Positions 16,365-26,359 of a stretch of 64,000 bases of DNA are shown here, piece after piece. The first letter of the stretch is position 1; each line of letters opens with the position of its first letter. The DNA lies in assembly GCF_000695685.1 (NCBI RefSeq), contig NZ_JFFR01000027.1, positions 1 to 64,000 on the forward strand. The letters run 5' to 3'. The translations under genes were made by a program, and so were the position numbers. This DNA is from Vibrio fortis. GTDB lineage: Bacteria > Pseudomonadota > Gammaproteobacteria > Enterobacterales > Vibrionaceae. The notes beneath the pieces are model-generated. The model saw only the letters and a list, made by a program, of their open reading frames with translations. It did not search any database and was not told the DNA's origin.

Positions 16365-19328
16365 ATGTTGTTAGCCACAGCAAGTATAGGTAGAAAGCTG
16401 CTCGCCTCATTTTTGGTGATGGCCTTATTGGTTGTCGTGTCAGCTCTAATTGGTGTGTCAGGCTTTAGCTTTGTGGCAAAAACAGAACGAAACGTTGTGG
16501 ATTCCGCACTGCCAGCAATGATTGAGGCACGTCAGGTCTCAGAATTGAGTAATCGTATTATTGCATCGGTGCAAACCCTGAGTAATGCGCGTAATGAAGA
16601 ACAGCGAAAAGAGGCAGGTTCAGAACTGTTTGAGCTACTCGAATCCTTGCTGCGTCATATCAAAGAGTTGGGTTCTGATAGCTTTGATTCAGAATTACTC
16701 AGCAACCTAGAAAATAATGTTCAGAGCGTGATCAATACCTTAGCGGAACTTGGTGTCTCGGTAGAGCGCAAACTTTGGCTGACCAAGGAGCTTGGTTCTC
16801 GCGTAGAAGAAATGCGATTGTTGGCAGAGGAGCTTGAACAACTTACCCGTACTCAAGTATTGAATACCGCAACCATCGCCGTAGCCAACGTAACTCACAT
16901 CTATGACCTACTAGAAAAGCAGCAGACTGACCGAGCATATAAAGCGCTGGATGCCTTAGTCGAGGTTGATCTGGATCTTTCTGAACGCCTGCACGAACTG
17001 CATCTTTTGGCGTTTAAGATGCTCAATCAGATCGAAGAGACGCCAACGGTTACTGATGTCGATCGTATTCACCAAATTCAGACTGAGTTTGAATCGAATC
17101 TAAAAATCATGGCTCGTCGTGTCAAAGCCGTGGAAGACCCAACCCGTTCAGAACAGATGTCGCAGCTTCTGGATGAGCTTCGTCGCCGTCAGGTGGTGTT
17201 TGACATTGCACTGGAGAAGTCAGAAAACGCCAAGAAGTCAGAATTCTTAATGCAGAAAACACTGGAGTTGTTTTCCCAGTTAAATACCACAGTCAACGTA
17301 CTGGTGGATGATTCGAACCGCAGTACTAAAGAGGCGGTTGATGAGCTGACCACCACCTTGAATTACGCTCAATGGACACTATCGGTTATCTCGTTGATCG
17401 GTCTATTCATCGCTGCCTTTATTGTGTGGCGTGTGGTGTATGTCTCGGTGGTGAAAAGGCTTGCCGAGTATTCCGTTGCTTTGATGTCGATAGCTCAAGG
17501 TCGCTTGAATATCGATATATCAGTTAAAGGTAACGATGAACTTGCCCACATGGGTCAAGCGATCATTACTGCGCGAAATACCGCTCAAGCACTACAAGTG
17601 GTAGCTGTTGGAGAGGCCAAAGCTAAGCGTGAGCTAGAAGAGCACAAAGAGCACCTTGAAGAGCTGATCACGGAACGCACTTATCAGCTGCAACAAACCA
17701 ATGAAAAGCTCAACATTGAGGTTGTGAACCACGCTAAAGCACGACGTGCCGCAGAGCAAGCAAGCCGAGCTAAATCGGCGTTTCTTGCCACAATGAGTCA
17801 CGAGATTCGTACACCAATGAATGGGGTATTAGGTACGGCGAGGCTGTTGAAGGATACAGGGCTCAACTCTTTGCAATCTGGCTATGCAGACATCATTAAC
17901 CGCAGTGGTAAGAACTTACTTGCGATACTCAATGATGTTCTGGATTACTCAAAAATCGAAGCTGGCCACTTAGAGATCCGCGTTGCCTCTTTTAACCTAC
18001 ATCAAATGGTTGAAGATACCTATCAGTTGATGGAGGGAAGAGCCTCCGAAAAGAGCATTGATTTCAGTTTCCACATCGAAAGTGATGTGCAAACTTATTG
18101 GCGCGGCGATGTGACACGTCTCAGTCAGATCTTGAATAACTTGGTTGGTAATGCGATTAAGTTTACCGATAGCGGCTCTGTTGATATCTACATCAGCTTG
18201 GATATTGAAGATCCAAATCGCGTGATGTTTGAAGTCGCGGACACTGGCGCAGGCATTAAAGCCGACGAGCAGCAATGCTTGTTTGATGCCTTTAGCCAAA
18301 CAGAGAGTGGTCGCAACAAAAAAGGAGGTACTGGACTGGGCCTCGCGATCAGCAAAAGTATTTTAACCGCGATGAATGGTGATATTGGCGTACACTCAGA
18401 AGAGGGCGAGGGTAGTCAGTTCTGGTTCTCGGTTCCGCTCGAGTTGGGTGAAAAAGTAGAAGTTCAAACTCAGACGGTAGAGGCATGTGTTAAAGCCAAA
18501 GTACTCTTGATTGAAGATAACCCGGTTAACTGTATTGTCGCAGAGGGTTTCTTGAATAATCTTGGACACCAAGTTGCCATCGCGACGACAGGTGAACAGG
18601 CTCGAGAGCTGTTTAAAGAGCAGGACTACGATATTGCGTTGGTGGATATTAATCTTCCTGACTGTGATGGCACTGAGCTTATTCGAGATCTGAAAAGCGA
18701 TCTCAAGGTGCTCAATAGTCATTCTGACCAACAGCGAACAGAGCCGCCAATGATTGCCGTCTCTGCTCACGTGTTCAATGAAGAAGTGGAAGAGTATTTA
18801 GCTTCTGGTTTTGATGGGTTCTTGCCAAAACCGTTGGAGAAAGAGGCGCTGGCAAGGCTGATTAGTGCGCAGCTGACAGGGCGTCGACTGTTACTGCCAC
18901 AGCCTGATCCATCCGATCGTATGTGTAGTGCTCAAAAAGGCGAAATTGATTCGGTAAACGAAGTGGATGACGCAACAAAAGAACAGCAGGAGGTGGATGT
19001 GTTGATCATTGACCCTAAAGTCATCGAGGGTGACTTGGCGATTCTAGGTAAAGAGAAAATGCAGTCGATTGTGGGACTGTTCGAAGAGAGCTCGCAAGTT
19101 ATTCTCGATGAGTTAAAGGCGGCGAGCGAAGCGAAGAACTCGCGAGAAGTGAAGTCGCTTGCGCATAAGCTGAAAGGCTCAGCAGGCAGCTTGGGTCTAG
19201 GTAAGCTGCATCAAGCTTGCTTAGCGATTGAAGCGGCAGCTGAACCTTTGAGTGAATATGGGAATACCGCAGACACGCTAATTGAAATAGTCGATGCGTC
19301 GAATCAGGCTCTGAAATCTTACTTTTAG
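16365..19328 (+). CDS. torS: TMAO-responsive hybrid histidine kinase TorS
   Basis: Inner-membrane phosphorelay kinase of 987 residues. First membrane helix about 12-34, periplasmic helical sensor to about 335, second helix about 336-358, HAMP, then HisKA with H479 in MSHEIRTP, ATPase N box NLVGNAIKFTD, G boxes, a receiver domain starting near 713 (VLLIEDNPVN, acceptor aspartate in VDINLPD, lysine in PKP) and a C-terminal HPt domain (histidine in AHKLKGSAG, about 933). This is the complete TorS architecture. It pairs with the divergent torT. The cognate regulator gene is not in the window. Confidence 0.93.
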   Translation: MLLATASIGRKLLASFLVMALLVVVSALIGVSGFSFVAKTERNVVDSALPAMIEARQVSELSNRIIASVQTLSNARNEEQRKEAGSELFELLESLLRHIKELGSDSFDSELLSNLENNVQSVINTLAELGVSVERKLWLTKELGSRVEEMRLLAEELEQLTRTQVLNTATIAVANVTHIYDLLEKQQTDRAYKALDALVEVDLDLSERLHELHLLAFKMLNQIEETPTVTDVDRIHQIQTEFESNLKIMARRVKAVEDPTRSEQMSQLLDELRRRQVVFDIALEKSENAKKSEFLMQKTLELFSQLNTTVNVLVDDSNRSTKEAVDELTTTLNYAQWTLSVISLIGLFIAAFIVWRVVYVSVVKRLAEYSVALMSIAQGRLNIDISVKGNDELAHMGQAIITARNTAQALQVVAVGEAKAKRELEEHKEHLEELITERTYQLQQTNEKLNIEVVNHAKARRAAEQASRAKSAFLATMSHEIRTPMNGVLGTARLLKDTGLNSLQSGYADIINRSGKNLLAILNDVLDYSKIEAGHLEIRVASFNLHQMVEDTYQLMEGRASEKSIDFSFHIESDVQTYWRGDVTRLSQILNNLVGNAIKFTDSGSVDIYISLDIEDPNRVMFEVADTGAGIKADEQQCLFDAFSQTESGRNKKGGTGLGLAISKSILTAMNGDIGVHSEEGEGSQFWFSVPLELGEKVEVQTQTVEACVKAKVLLIEDNPVNCIVAEGFLNNLGHQVAIATTGEQARELFKEQDYDIALVDINLPDCDGTELIRDLKSDLKVLNSHSDQQRTEPPMIAVSAHVFNEEVEEYLASGFDGFLPKPLEKEALARLISAQLTGRRLLLPQPDPSDRMCSAQKGEIDSVNEVDDATKEQQEVDVLIIDPKVIEGDLAILGKEKMQSIVGLFEESSQVILDELKAASEAKNSREVKSLAHKLKGSAGSLGLGKLHQACLAIEAAAEPLSEYGNTADTLIEIVDASNQALKSYF

Positions 19329-19353
19329 AAACGATGTTCAAGTGACCAATAAC

Positions 19354-19386
19354 AAAAATCCTCTGCATTGGCAGAGGATTTTTAGT
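19354..19386. terminator. Rho-independent terminator
   Basis: AAAAATCCTCTGC and GCAGAGGATTTTT form a stem with a 4-nt loop between the convergent torS and cti genes. Confidence 0.88.
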
Positions 19387-19443
19387 TTTTACTCAATCAA
19401 GCAACAATGACTCAAACTGCGTCATGAGCTTTAACAATGAGCA

Positions 19444-21798
19444 TTAACGGTTTTCAAAGCGGTTGTAGTCCAGTAGACCAAACTCAATAGGTTGGTTCTG
19501 CTGATACCATTGGTGAACACGGTCGCTGAACGGCCAAAAGTCGATCGAGCTTCGGCGTACCGCAAACTTATCGAGTAAGGTGACATAATCCTCTTCAGTT
19601 TCAATAGTTTGTAGCATAGAAACAAGCTGAGGGATTTCTGCTTCATCAAGCTCTAGGAAGGCAGCAGGGTAGCTACCCACAACGCCTCTTACCAAAGTCA
19701 GGTCATCGTTCTGGTAGTCTCGGTTGCTCTCTTCGTTGAATAGGCTTGAGATATTGGTATGAGAGTTGTTGTGAATCATCGTAAACAACTGCTCTTCACC
19801 GTCCTGTGCCTTAATTATCATCATTACGAGTTGAGGCACATGCTGTAGACCAGCGCCTTTGATCGTGTCGACTTGTTGCAGCAGAGCTTCATGTTTCGGT
19901 TCAAACCCCGTATCAACGATCTTGTAACGGTCGTTAAGAATAGGTTTTAGTTTCTCTTCCAACATATCGAACAACTCCGCCTTAGGGTTGTCGGTTTTGT
20001 AGACAACACTAGACGGCTGATCGAACGGTGCGATATTGCGCTGTAAGAAATCACTTAACTGAGTGTTTTGGTTTTGGTACCAGCTAGAATGTTCCTCATG
20101 ACGAACGTCTTTAGGTAACAGGGTTAGGAAGTTACTTTCACCCTCTAAACGTAAGAAGTCCATAAACATGCGAGTCATCAGCTGGTGGCCGAAGTTACCG
20201 TAGACATCAAAGCCAGCGACCAACAGGTAATGAATGCGCTCTAGTAGAGCATAATCAAGTACCCATGCTGTCTTTGGTTGCGTACCGACCAAACCTTGCA
20301 CAACAGAAGCACTGTCGAAGTGTCTAAACACGGTTAGCGCTGCATTTGGGTTGGTACCGCCACCGTCCCAAATCACGTTCATGGTGAGGTTTTCACCGTT
20401 TTTGAACCATTTGTTGGTGAACTCAGATTTGCCTTCTAGATAGCGAGCTTGCTGCTTCGAATATTTCACCCAATTGGTCACAGGTAGCGTGTTACTTTCA
20501 AGTTCCCCTGGCAGTTTTAGGTTGTCTTTTTGGCTTGCGTAGAAATCATTGATCTCAGGGAGATCGGCTTTATCCGGATCGACAAATACCACCCAAAAGC
20601 GGTCATTAATAACGTTCAACGCTAATTGTCCGCGACAAACAGGGCCTTTGATGTAAGCCATGATGGTGTTTTGGGCATTGTCGAGCATGAATTTAAAGCG
20701 CGAGTTTACAGGCAGGTCTTCAAATGCAGTCATAGGGTTGGCTGCAACATCGACCTCATAGCTTGGCAGCTCTCGTACTATGTATGGGGTATTAACAAAC
20801 CAAGTTGTCCAGTCTTGTAGTCGCTTTTCGTTAAGAGCAAACGGCATGTGCGTTTTGTCGACAATGGTGCCTTGCTCAGGGATGATGCGGTAATAGACAC
20901 GTGGCACCTCAGGGTCATCGTATGGGCGTCGTGTCGTAATACGTTGCACGGGTTGACCTGGTGGCGTTGCAGAGCGAATCAAGGTGAAGAAGCGAGTTGG
21001 TCCCTCTAACTCTGAGAAGTAGAGGTGAGAAAGGAATAAGTGCTCGTAGATGTAACGAGCAGACAGCTGACTTTTACGCGCGCTTTTGTTTAAGAAACTC
21101 TCATAGGTATTAACCAGCGCTTGCTCATCTTCAGTCAAAGGGATGTGAGCGTTCATGATTGCGCCGTTCTCTAACCAGCTCATCAAGGTCGCGTATTCAC
21201 CTTTATCTAGATTTGGCATCCCGTAAGGCATTCCCCATGTTGGGTAATCTTTCTCGTATTGGGCATACTCTTCAATGGTCGGGCACTGCTGATCGCGGTC
21301 AACAGCGAAATCAAAGCCTTCCAACTGTTTTTGATCAGGAAGTGGGTGGTTCTCTTTTTGGATCAACATGCGAGCAACCAAACCAGCATCTAAGTTTGCG
21401 GTCGTGTTTTGCATACGCTCGTTCAGCACAGGGTGAAAGTCAGCATCGCGCCACTCTTGAGTGGTCAACGCATCTTCAAACAAGCGTGTAGGTGCTGATG
21501 CTGTTAAGCGTGTGCCTTGATAAACCAATGCTTTACTTGCACCTCGGTCTATCCCTTCAACTGAAGACATCTTCAACTGACATGGCGCATCGTAACAGGC
21601 GTGACATACCACGCATCGGTTATCGATAATCGGTTTTACTTCATTAATGAAATGTTGTGCTTGTGCAGAAACCACAGGTGCTTGGCGGTCACGAACTTCG
21701 GGTTCACCAAACAGCTCATCGAAGTTTAAGCCAGCGTACATTGCACAACCTGAGAAGAGGCTGACCAGTGCGACAACCCATATTCTTTTTAGATTCAT
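19444..21798 (-). CDS. cti: Fatty acid cis/trans isomerase
   Basis: Periplasmic haem enzyme of 784 residues that converts cis to trans unsaturated fatty acids in membrane phospholipids, rigidifying the membrane under solvent or heat stress. The N-terminus is a lipoprotein-like signal (VSLFSGC, cysteine at 18). A single c-type haem motif CVVCH appears at about 58-62, followed by CYDAPCQLKMSS, characteristic of Cti. The long body includes the family-typical TPPGQPVQRITTRRPYDDP and WDGGGTNPNAALTVFRHFDSA. Transcribed alone. Confidence 0.93.
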   Translation of the reverse strand: MNLKRIWVVALVSLFSGCAMYAGLNFDELFGEPEVRDRQAPVVSAQAQHFINEVKPIIDNRCVVCHACYDAPCQLKMSSVEGIDRGASKALVYQGTRLTASAPTRLFEDALTTQEWRDADFHPVLNERMQNTTANLDAGLVARMLIQKENHPLPDQKQLEGFDFAVDRDQQCPTIEEYAQYEKDYPTWGMPYGMPNLDKGEYATLMSWLENGAIMNAHIPLTEDEQALVNTYESFLNKSARKSQLSARYIYEHLFLSHLYFSELEGPTRFFTLIRSATPPGQPVQRITTRRPYDDPEVPRVYYRIIPEQGTIVDKTHMPFALNEKRLQDWTTWFVNTPYIVRELPSYEVDVAANPMTAFEDLPVNSRFKFMLDNAQNTIMAYIKGPVCRGQLALNVINDRFWVVFVDPDKADLPEINDFYASQKDNLKLPGELESNTLPVTNWVKYSKQQARYLEGKSEFTNKWFKNGENLTMNVIWDGGGTNPNAALTVFRHFDSASVVQGLVGTQPKTAWVLDYALLERIHYLLVAGFDVYGNFGHQLMTRMFMDFLRLEGESNFLTLLPKDVRHEEHSSWYQNQNTQLSDFLQRNIAPFDQPSSVVYKTDNPKAELFDMLEEKLKPILNDRYKIVDTGFEPKHEALLQQVDTIKGAGLQHVPQLVMMIIKAQDGEEQLFTMIHNNSHTNISSLFNEESNRDYQNDDLTLVRGVVGSYPAAFLELDEAEIPQLVSMLQTIETEEDYVTLLDKFAVRRSSIDFWPFSDRVHQWYQQNQPIEFGLLDYNRFENR

Positions 21799-21913
21799 AG
21801 AGACTTATAGTTTTATCATTTTTCTTAAGTATATCGAAAATGATTGAAAATGCTCATGTTCTAGTAATTTGCTGAATAGCGTTGCTCGGAAAACAGCAAA
21901 CGGATCGACTTTA

Positions 21914-23554
21914 TCAATGATTCACCCAGCAGACAGAGAAAGGTATGTTTAACTTCTCGAACTCTTTAATCCAGCGCCACTGGTTGTCTTGGAGTTTATC
22001 GCCTGGTCCTTTCACTTCTATCCAACGAAAGCCGTTCTCATTGAAGGCAATAAGATCAGGCATGCCAGTTCGATAAAGTTTGAGATCTTTAAGTAACACT
22101 CTAAACAGATCACAAAGCACGGGCAGGGGAATATGTTCTATCGCGTGCTCTAAAAGCTCTTTGGAAAAGTAGGCCCATTGTACAAACGGGTTGGCGACAC
22201 CTTGTTTGGCTTTAAATGTATCCAATAAGATTCGCATGCCTTCGTCGTTGAGTTCATTAAAGGTTTGGTCGATCAACTCTTGTCTCTTGCTGACAAAGTC
22301 GTCGTGGTAAAGGTCAAGGGGGCGATATTGGTATTGGTTGATAAAGGCACCATCAACTTCCGCAAATATCACCTTCCAAAAGGCCAATCCAAATAAACCA
22401 TTTAGAAAGGTATTCTCACTGAAGTAGCAATGCCAACCTTGTGTTTCCATATGTGCGCGTACGGCCTGTTCAACACGTACTTTGCTCAGGTCTAATTCAA
22501 GATGTTCATTCTCGCAGGTCGGCTTTTTGGAGCGTGGTACTTTATGACCTTGAAGCCTTTGTACTCTCTGCTTGAGCTTGTACGCCACTTCTAACTCTGC
22601 AATGTCAATCGGGCGTTGAATCATTTCGGTGACAACGTCACTCATCATCTCCACTTGGTTTAACTTATCATGAATACGCGCTTGTCGCTCACGACTAGGC
22701 GGTAGGTGCGATTGAGCAAAATAGTGCAGGGCGAGTTGATACTCTTCTAATCGTTCAAGATCTCTAGCAATTAAGTTGATCAGCTTCGATCGGCGACGAA
22801 CTAACGCAGTGTGGTCGCTATTGGTTGGTATGTTACTCAGCAGAGTCGTGAGAGATTCCGAGTCTTTGGTCATGAGCTCATAATATTGATGCTGGATCTT
22901 ATGCAATGACAGCAGCTCATTCACCTGTTCGCGGCTTTGAAAGAATCGTGTCTCGAGAGAAATTGTCACCGGTTCGAAGGTTTTCAGCCCTAAATCACTT
23001 AATACAAACTGGCTTAGATCTTGGTGAGTATTACCAAAGAAAAGTACGAGCAGTAGATCGATCAGTTCCGGCTGTAGCAGTTCAATACAGACAAACGGAA
23101 GTTGCTCAAAATCGTTGAACGTCTCGTCTGGCAACTGTTGTAGCAAGACATCTTTGCGAGCGGAACGATTTGATACGAGATCTGGGAATACTTGAACCAG
23201 CTCAGGTTTCGTTAGTAGATCTCGAGCTAGCTCTGAGCAGGAGATGCTAGGTCGCGTTTCGTTAGCCCCATTGCTTGAGCGAACAAAGCCTTGTTCAGAG
23301 AGTCGTTCTATCTGCAGCGGAAAATCATCGATTTCTTGATAGTTGAGTTTATCGCTTCGAAACCAATGCCCTTTGCGGCTGAACAATCTGACAAGCGCGC
23401 AGCGAGCGGGTGAGGGGAGGGCCATAAAGCGTTGAAGCCACTCTTGCTCTTGGGAATGAAGTAGATCTAGGTACCACTGTTGGGCGTGTTCGATAAGGCG
23501 TTGAAAGTTATCGAGGTAATAAGTTGGTGGTAGTACAGGTGTGTTTTCTAGCAA
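21914..23554 (-). CDS. FAN1-type VRR-NUC nuclease
   Basis: Protein of 546 residues. The C-terminal VRR-NUC domain shows the PD-(D/E)XK core as GMPDLIAFNENGFRWIEVKGPGDKLQDNQ (split in two stretches, GMPDLI and WIEVKGPGD), the signature of the bacterial homologues of the human interstrand-crosslink nuclease FAN1. N-terminal part contains the helical wing and the TPR-like region. Likely a structure-specific nuclease acting at flaps or crosslinks. It stands between cti and an MFS gene with its own terminator upstream. Confidence 0.88.
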   Translation of the reverse strand: MLENTPVLPPTYYLDNFQRLIEHAQQWYLDLLHSQEQEWLQRFMALPSPARCALVRLFSRKGHWFRSDKLNYQEIDDFPLQIERLSEQGFVRSSNGANETRPSISCSELARDLLTKPELVQVFPDLVSNRSARKDVLLQQLPDETFNDFEQLPFVCIELLQPELIDLLLVLFFGNTHQDLSQFVLSDLGLKTFEPVTISLETRFFQSREQVNELLSLHKIQHQYYELMTKDSESLTTLLSNIPTNSDHTALVRRRSKLINLIARDLERLEEYQLALHYFAQSHLPPSRERQARIHDKLNQVEMMSDVVTEMIQRPIDIAELEVAYKLKQRVQRLQGHKVPRSKKPTCENEHLELDLSKVRVEQAVRAHMETQGWHCYFSENTFLNGLFGLAFWKVIFAEVDGAFINQYQYRPLDLYHDDFVSKRQELIDQTFNELNDEGMRILLDTFKAKQGVANPFVQWAYFSKELLEHAIEHIPLPVLCDLFRVLLKDLKLYRTGMPDLIAFNENGFRWIEVKGPGDKLQDNQWRWIKEFEKLNIPFSVCWVNH

Positions 23555-23625
23555 GTCTTTCTCTCATCAAACCGTTATTTGAAAAGGCTTCCTTCTAACT
23601 CAACCCGTTTATAGGACGCAGATAC

Positions 23626-23662
23626 AAAAAGAGCCTAACCCTAAGGTTAAGCTCTTTCTTTT
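23626..23662 (-). terminator. Terminator downstream of the MFS carrier gene
   Basis: AAAAAGAGCCTAACC and GGTTAAGCTCTTT form a stem with a small loop and one bulge, placed between the end of the MFS gene (23684) and the start of the nuclease gene (23554). It separates the two minus-strand transcripts. Confidence 0.75.
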
Positions 23663-23683
23663 CAAATTCAATCTTTTATCAGA

Positions 23684-24940
23684 TTAAGCTTGAGATGCTT
23701 TTAGCTCGGCAACTTTTGCTTCAGACATTGGCTTAGTGATGATTGCAAGAACAATACATACTGCCATCATTGCTGCAGAAATAGTGTAAGCAAGGCCGTA
23801 GCTGTCGCCGTTAGTCATTGAGTAACCAACAACCGCTGTACCGATCGCACCACCGATACCCCATGCCGTGTAAAGCACGCCGTAGTTTGTACCGTAGTTC
23901 TTAAGGCCGTAGAACTCTGCAGTTAGAGTTGGGAATACTGCAAGTAGAGTACCGTAACCAACCGCTGCAACTGCTGTACCGATGATTAGCGTGAACTCAG
24001 TGTTAAACGTAGCGAATAGAGCCATGTTTGCGCCTTGCAGGATGAATGCAAGTAGAAGAGTACGAACGCCACCGATTTTGTCAGCAAGCATACCAGCAGC
24101 AACACGACCGCCTGAGTTAAATACAGCAAGGATAGAAGCAAGGTAAACCGCGTTTGGTAGGTTAGCTTGCGCGCTTGCGATACTTGTGATGTTACCGATG
24201 ATCATTAGACCAACAGAAGCTGCGAATGCGTACATGATCCATAGAGAGTAGAACTGAGGAGTCTTCAGCATTACTTTCCAAGATAGGTCTTCGCTCTTCT
24301 TAACAGCTTTTGGTGCTTGACCAGCTTTTACTTTTGGTTCAGCTGGAGAGTAACCCGCTGGTGGGTTGTTGATAGTTGCTGCTAGAGGTACTGCAATCGC
24401 TAGTACACCAGCACCAAGAATCTTAAAGCTTGTTTGGATGCCCATGCTCTCGATAAGAGCCGCTGTTACTGGAGCAAGGTAAATTGCTGCTAGACCGAAG
24501 CCTGCTGCGATTAGACCGTTAACCATACCTTTCTTAGAAGGGTGGAACCATTTCATTGCAGAAGGAGAAAGACAAGCGTAACCGAAGCCGATACCAGCAC
24601 CTGCTACAACACCGAACGTGATGTTTAGCATCAGTGGAGATGTCGCGAAACCAGACGCGATCATACCAAGACCAGTTAGTGCAGTACCAAGGATAAGGAT
24701 CTTACGTGGCCCCATGCGATCTTGCAGGATACCAGCAACTAGAAGACAGATAGAGAATGTGATTGTTGCAGTCGCGTATGGTGCTGATGCTTCAGCTGCA
24801 GACCATCCTTCACCTTGTAGGGCTTTGTTAAATACACTCCAAGCATACAGGATGCCAAGACAAAGGTTGATACAGAAGCCTGCTAGCAGGATACGTGTAG
24901 CTTTATCAATCTTGCTCATTTTTATTCTCGTTTCTGTCAT
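23684..24940 (-). CDS. OFA-family MFS carrier (oxalate/formate antiporter type)
   Basis: Twelve-helix major facilitator of 418 residues. The first helix LLAGFCINLCLGILYAWSVF, the A-motif-like loop GILQDRMGPRKILI, the repeated motif ADKIGGVRTLLL in the second half and the GYACLSPSAMKWF stretch with a conserved lysine are typical of OFA carriers, which exchange small monocarboxylates or dicarboxylates. Substrate here is not predictable; lactate, pyruvate and oxalate are possibilities. It has a long upstream region and its own terminator. Confidence 0.85.
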   Translation of the reverse strand: MTETRIKMSKIDKATRILLAGFCINLCLGILYAWSVFNKALQGEGWSAAEASAPYATATITFSICLLVAGILQDRMGPRKILILGTALTGLGMIASGFATSPLMLNITFGVVAGAGIGFGYACLSPSAMKWFHPSKKGMVNGLIAAGFGLAAIYLAPVTAALIESMGIQTSFKILGAGVLAIAVPLAATINNPPAGYSPAEPKVKAGQAPKAVKKSEDLSWKVMLKTPQFYSLWIMYAFAASVGLMIIGNITSIASAQANLPNAVYLASILAVFNSGGRVAAGMLADKIGGVRTLLLAFILQGANMALFATFNTEFTLIIGTAVAAVGYGTLLAVFPTLTAEFYGLKNYGTNYGVLYTAWGIGGAIGTAVVGYSMTNGDSYGLAYTISAAMMAVCIVLAIITKPMSEAKVAELKASQA

Positions 24941-25512
24941 CCATTGAGTGAAGCACTCAAAAGAAAACGGGTTATTGTGATGGTTTATTCAAAATTAGTT
25001 TGCGTTTATCAACAGATATCGCAAAAGAGCGCGGATTATAACCAATAAAAATGTGATTGGAATCTCTTTTTACCTTTTTATCAAAATAAAACTTGAGTTG
25101 TTAAAGAACTGTTTTTTATAGGTGTTGTAGTTGTTGTTAACACCTTTCTTTTTTGTACAAAATGGTCATTCAGTCCTCACTATTCATAGCCTTGAGCTAA
25201 GCCTTCTCGGTAGTACCCCTACAAAGCGTGCGACCATCACATCATTGCAATTAATTTTAAATTATTTCGATGGTTAATTTTGTGTAACAAAATAAATCAA
25301 TTTGACCAATATTTGCCACAAGGCCAGAGGGGACTTAGTTTCTTGAAAATCCTAATGTTAACCGTTTGTTAACAGGGATGTTTGCAGACCTTCTTGGTTA
25401 CAAATTGTTCAGTTTTTGGGCTTGTTTTGTGCGAAAAAAGTGGGAAAATAGTACGTAAACTGAGATTCCAAATTTGAAAGGATGCGTTTCTAGTCTATAT
25501 GAGGCGAGTATT
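24941..25512. other. Divergent intergenic region with palindromes
   Basis: About 570 bp between the MFS gene and a small membrane protein gene on the other strand. AT-rich. It includes a clear inverted repeat at 25356-25374 and further GTTAAC copies (for example near 25138). No RNA gene or ORF is supported. Confidence 0.5.
25356..25374. promoter_or_regulatory. Inverted repeat, candidate operator
   Basis: TGTTAAC, 5 nt, GTTAACA: a perfect 7-bp inverted repeat 139 bp upstream of the membrane-protein gene at 25513 and about 415 bp from the MFS start. The binding protein is unknown. Confidence 0.5.
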
Positions 25513-25890
25513 ATGAAACTATTTTTAATTCTATTGATGTCGATTACGGGCGGTGTTGCAGCTGCTGATCATATTCATTCTTTCTTGTTCGGCTTCTACA
25601 TTGCAGCTCTGGCTGTAGGTAGTTGCTACTGGCTGGCATTTCGCAGCACGCGTTTCCCACAATTGGCTCTAGTGCTACTGCTGTGTGGCTTCTTCGCAAA
25701 AATTGCGGTTACGGTTATCGGTGTTTCTTGGGGTATTTCGAATGACATTATCCAGTCACCGTTTATCTTCTCGCTATCTTACCTGTTCTTCCTAGTGGTT
25801 GTGTCTTACGTATGGTTCTCTTACCGCGATAAGCTAACGCTAAAGAAACGTGAGAAGCAGATTGAAGATGCTCGCAAGCAAGCGGCATAA
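25513..25890 (+). CDS. Small membrane protein, 125 residues, unknown
   Basis: Integral membrane protein with four predicted helices (residues about 2-20, 23-43, 50-73 and 83-105) and a basic, lysine-rich C-terminal tail (DKLTLKKREKQIEDARKQAA) that probably lies in the cytoplasm and forms a short helix. ATG 25513 (MKLFLILLMS) is preferred to an earlier start at 25474 because the membrane helix begins there; GAGGCGAG is upstream. No family is recognised. Confidence 0.65.
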   Translation: MKLFLILLMSITGGVAAADHIHSFLFGFYIAALAVGSCYWLAFRSTRFPQLALVLLLCGFFAKIAVTVIGVSWGISNDIIQSPFIFSLSYLFFLVVVSYVWFSYRDKLTLKKREKQIEDARKQAA

Positions 25891-25906
25891 TTCAAAACAG
25901 ATTCTA

Positions 25907-25932
25907 AAAGCCTTCTTCGGAAGGCTTTTTTA
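25907..25932 (+). terminator. Rho-independent terminator
   Basis: AAAAGCCTTC, TTCG tetraloop, GAAGGCTTTTTT immediately after the small membrane protein gene. Confidence 0.9.
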
Positions 25933-26014
25933 CGTTTGCAGCAGATGAAAAATACCCCCAAGAGATGAGAATCTGTTAGGGGTATATGTTTATCCAAGGT
26001 ATTTGAAGATTACG

Positions 26015-26359
26015 CTATTTCTTCATCATCTTTGCAAGATCAGCAAACGGGTTATGCGTCGCATGCTGGTGGTTATCGAGCTCTGCTTTCGCATCCACGC
26101 CATAACGTTCATGGTCAGTGTACTTAGAATGTTCGTGATCATGACAGTACAGGCATAACAGTTCCCAATTACTGCCATCTTCCGGGTTATTGGTATGGTC
26201 GTGATCAACGTGGTGGACGGTTAACTCACGCAGGTTTGAATAAACAAACTCTCGTGCACACTTTCCACAAACCCAAGGGTAGAGCTTCAGTGCTTTTTCA
26301 CGGTAGCCACTCTCTTTTCGTGCATACGCGGCACTTGAACCATTGTAATCAGACGACAT
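26015..26359 (-). CDS. yajD: YajD-type HNH nuclease family protein
   Basis: Protein of 114 residues. Zinc-binding CGKC near residue 31, then HHVDHDHTNNPEDGSNWELLCLYCHDHEH (written here in pieces: HVDHDHTNN, LLCLYCHDHEH), which is the HNH motif with a second CxxC half. Length and the MSSDYNGSSAAYARKESGYREKAL start match YajD of E. coli. Function unknown; the fold suggests a DNA endonuclease. Single-gene unit. Confidence 0.88.
   Translation of the reverse strand: MSSDYNGSSAAYARKESGYREKALKLYPWVCGKCAREFVYSNLRELTVHHVDHDHTNNPEDGSNWELLCLYCHDHEHSKYTDHERYGVDAKAELDNHQHATHNPFADLAKMMKK

Noticed and set aside
18396..18770. Minus-strand frame within torS
   Set aside because: Antisense to the TorS receiver domain, which is clearly coding on the plus strand.
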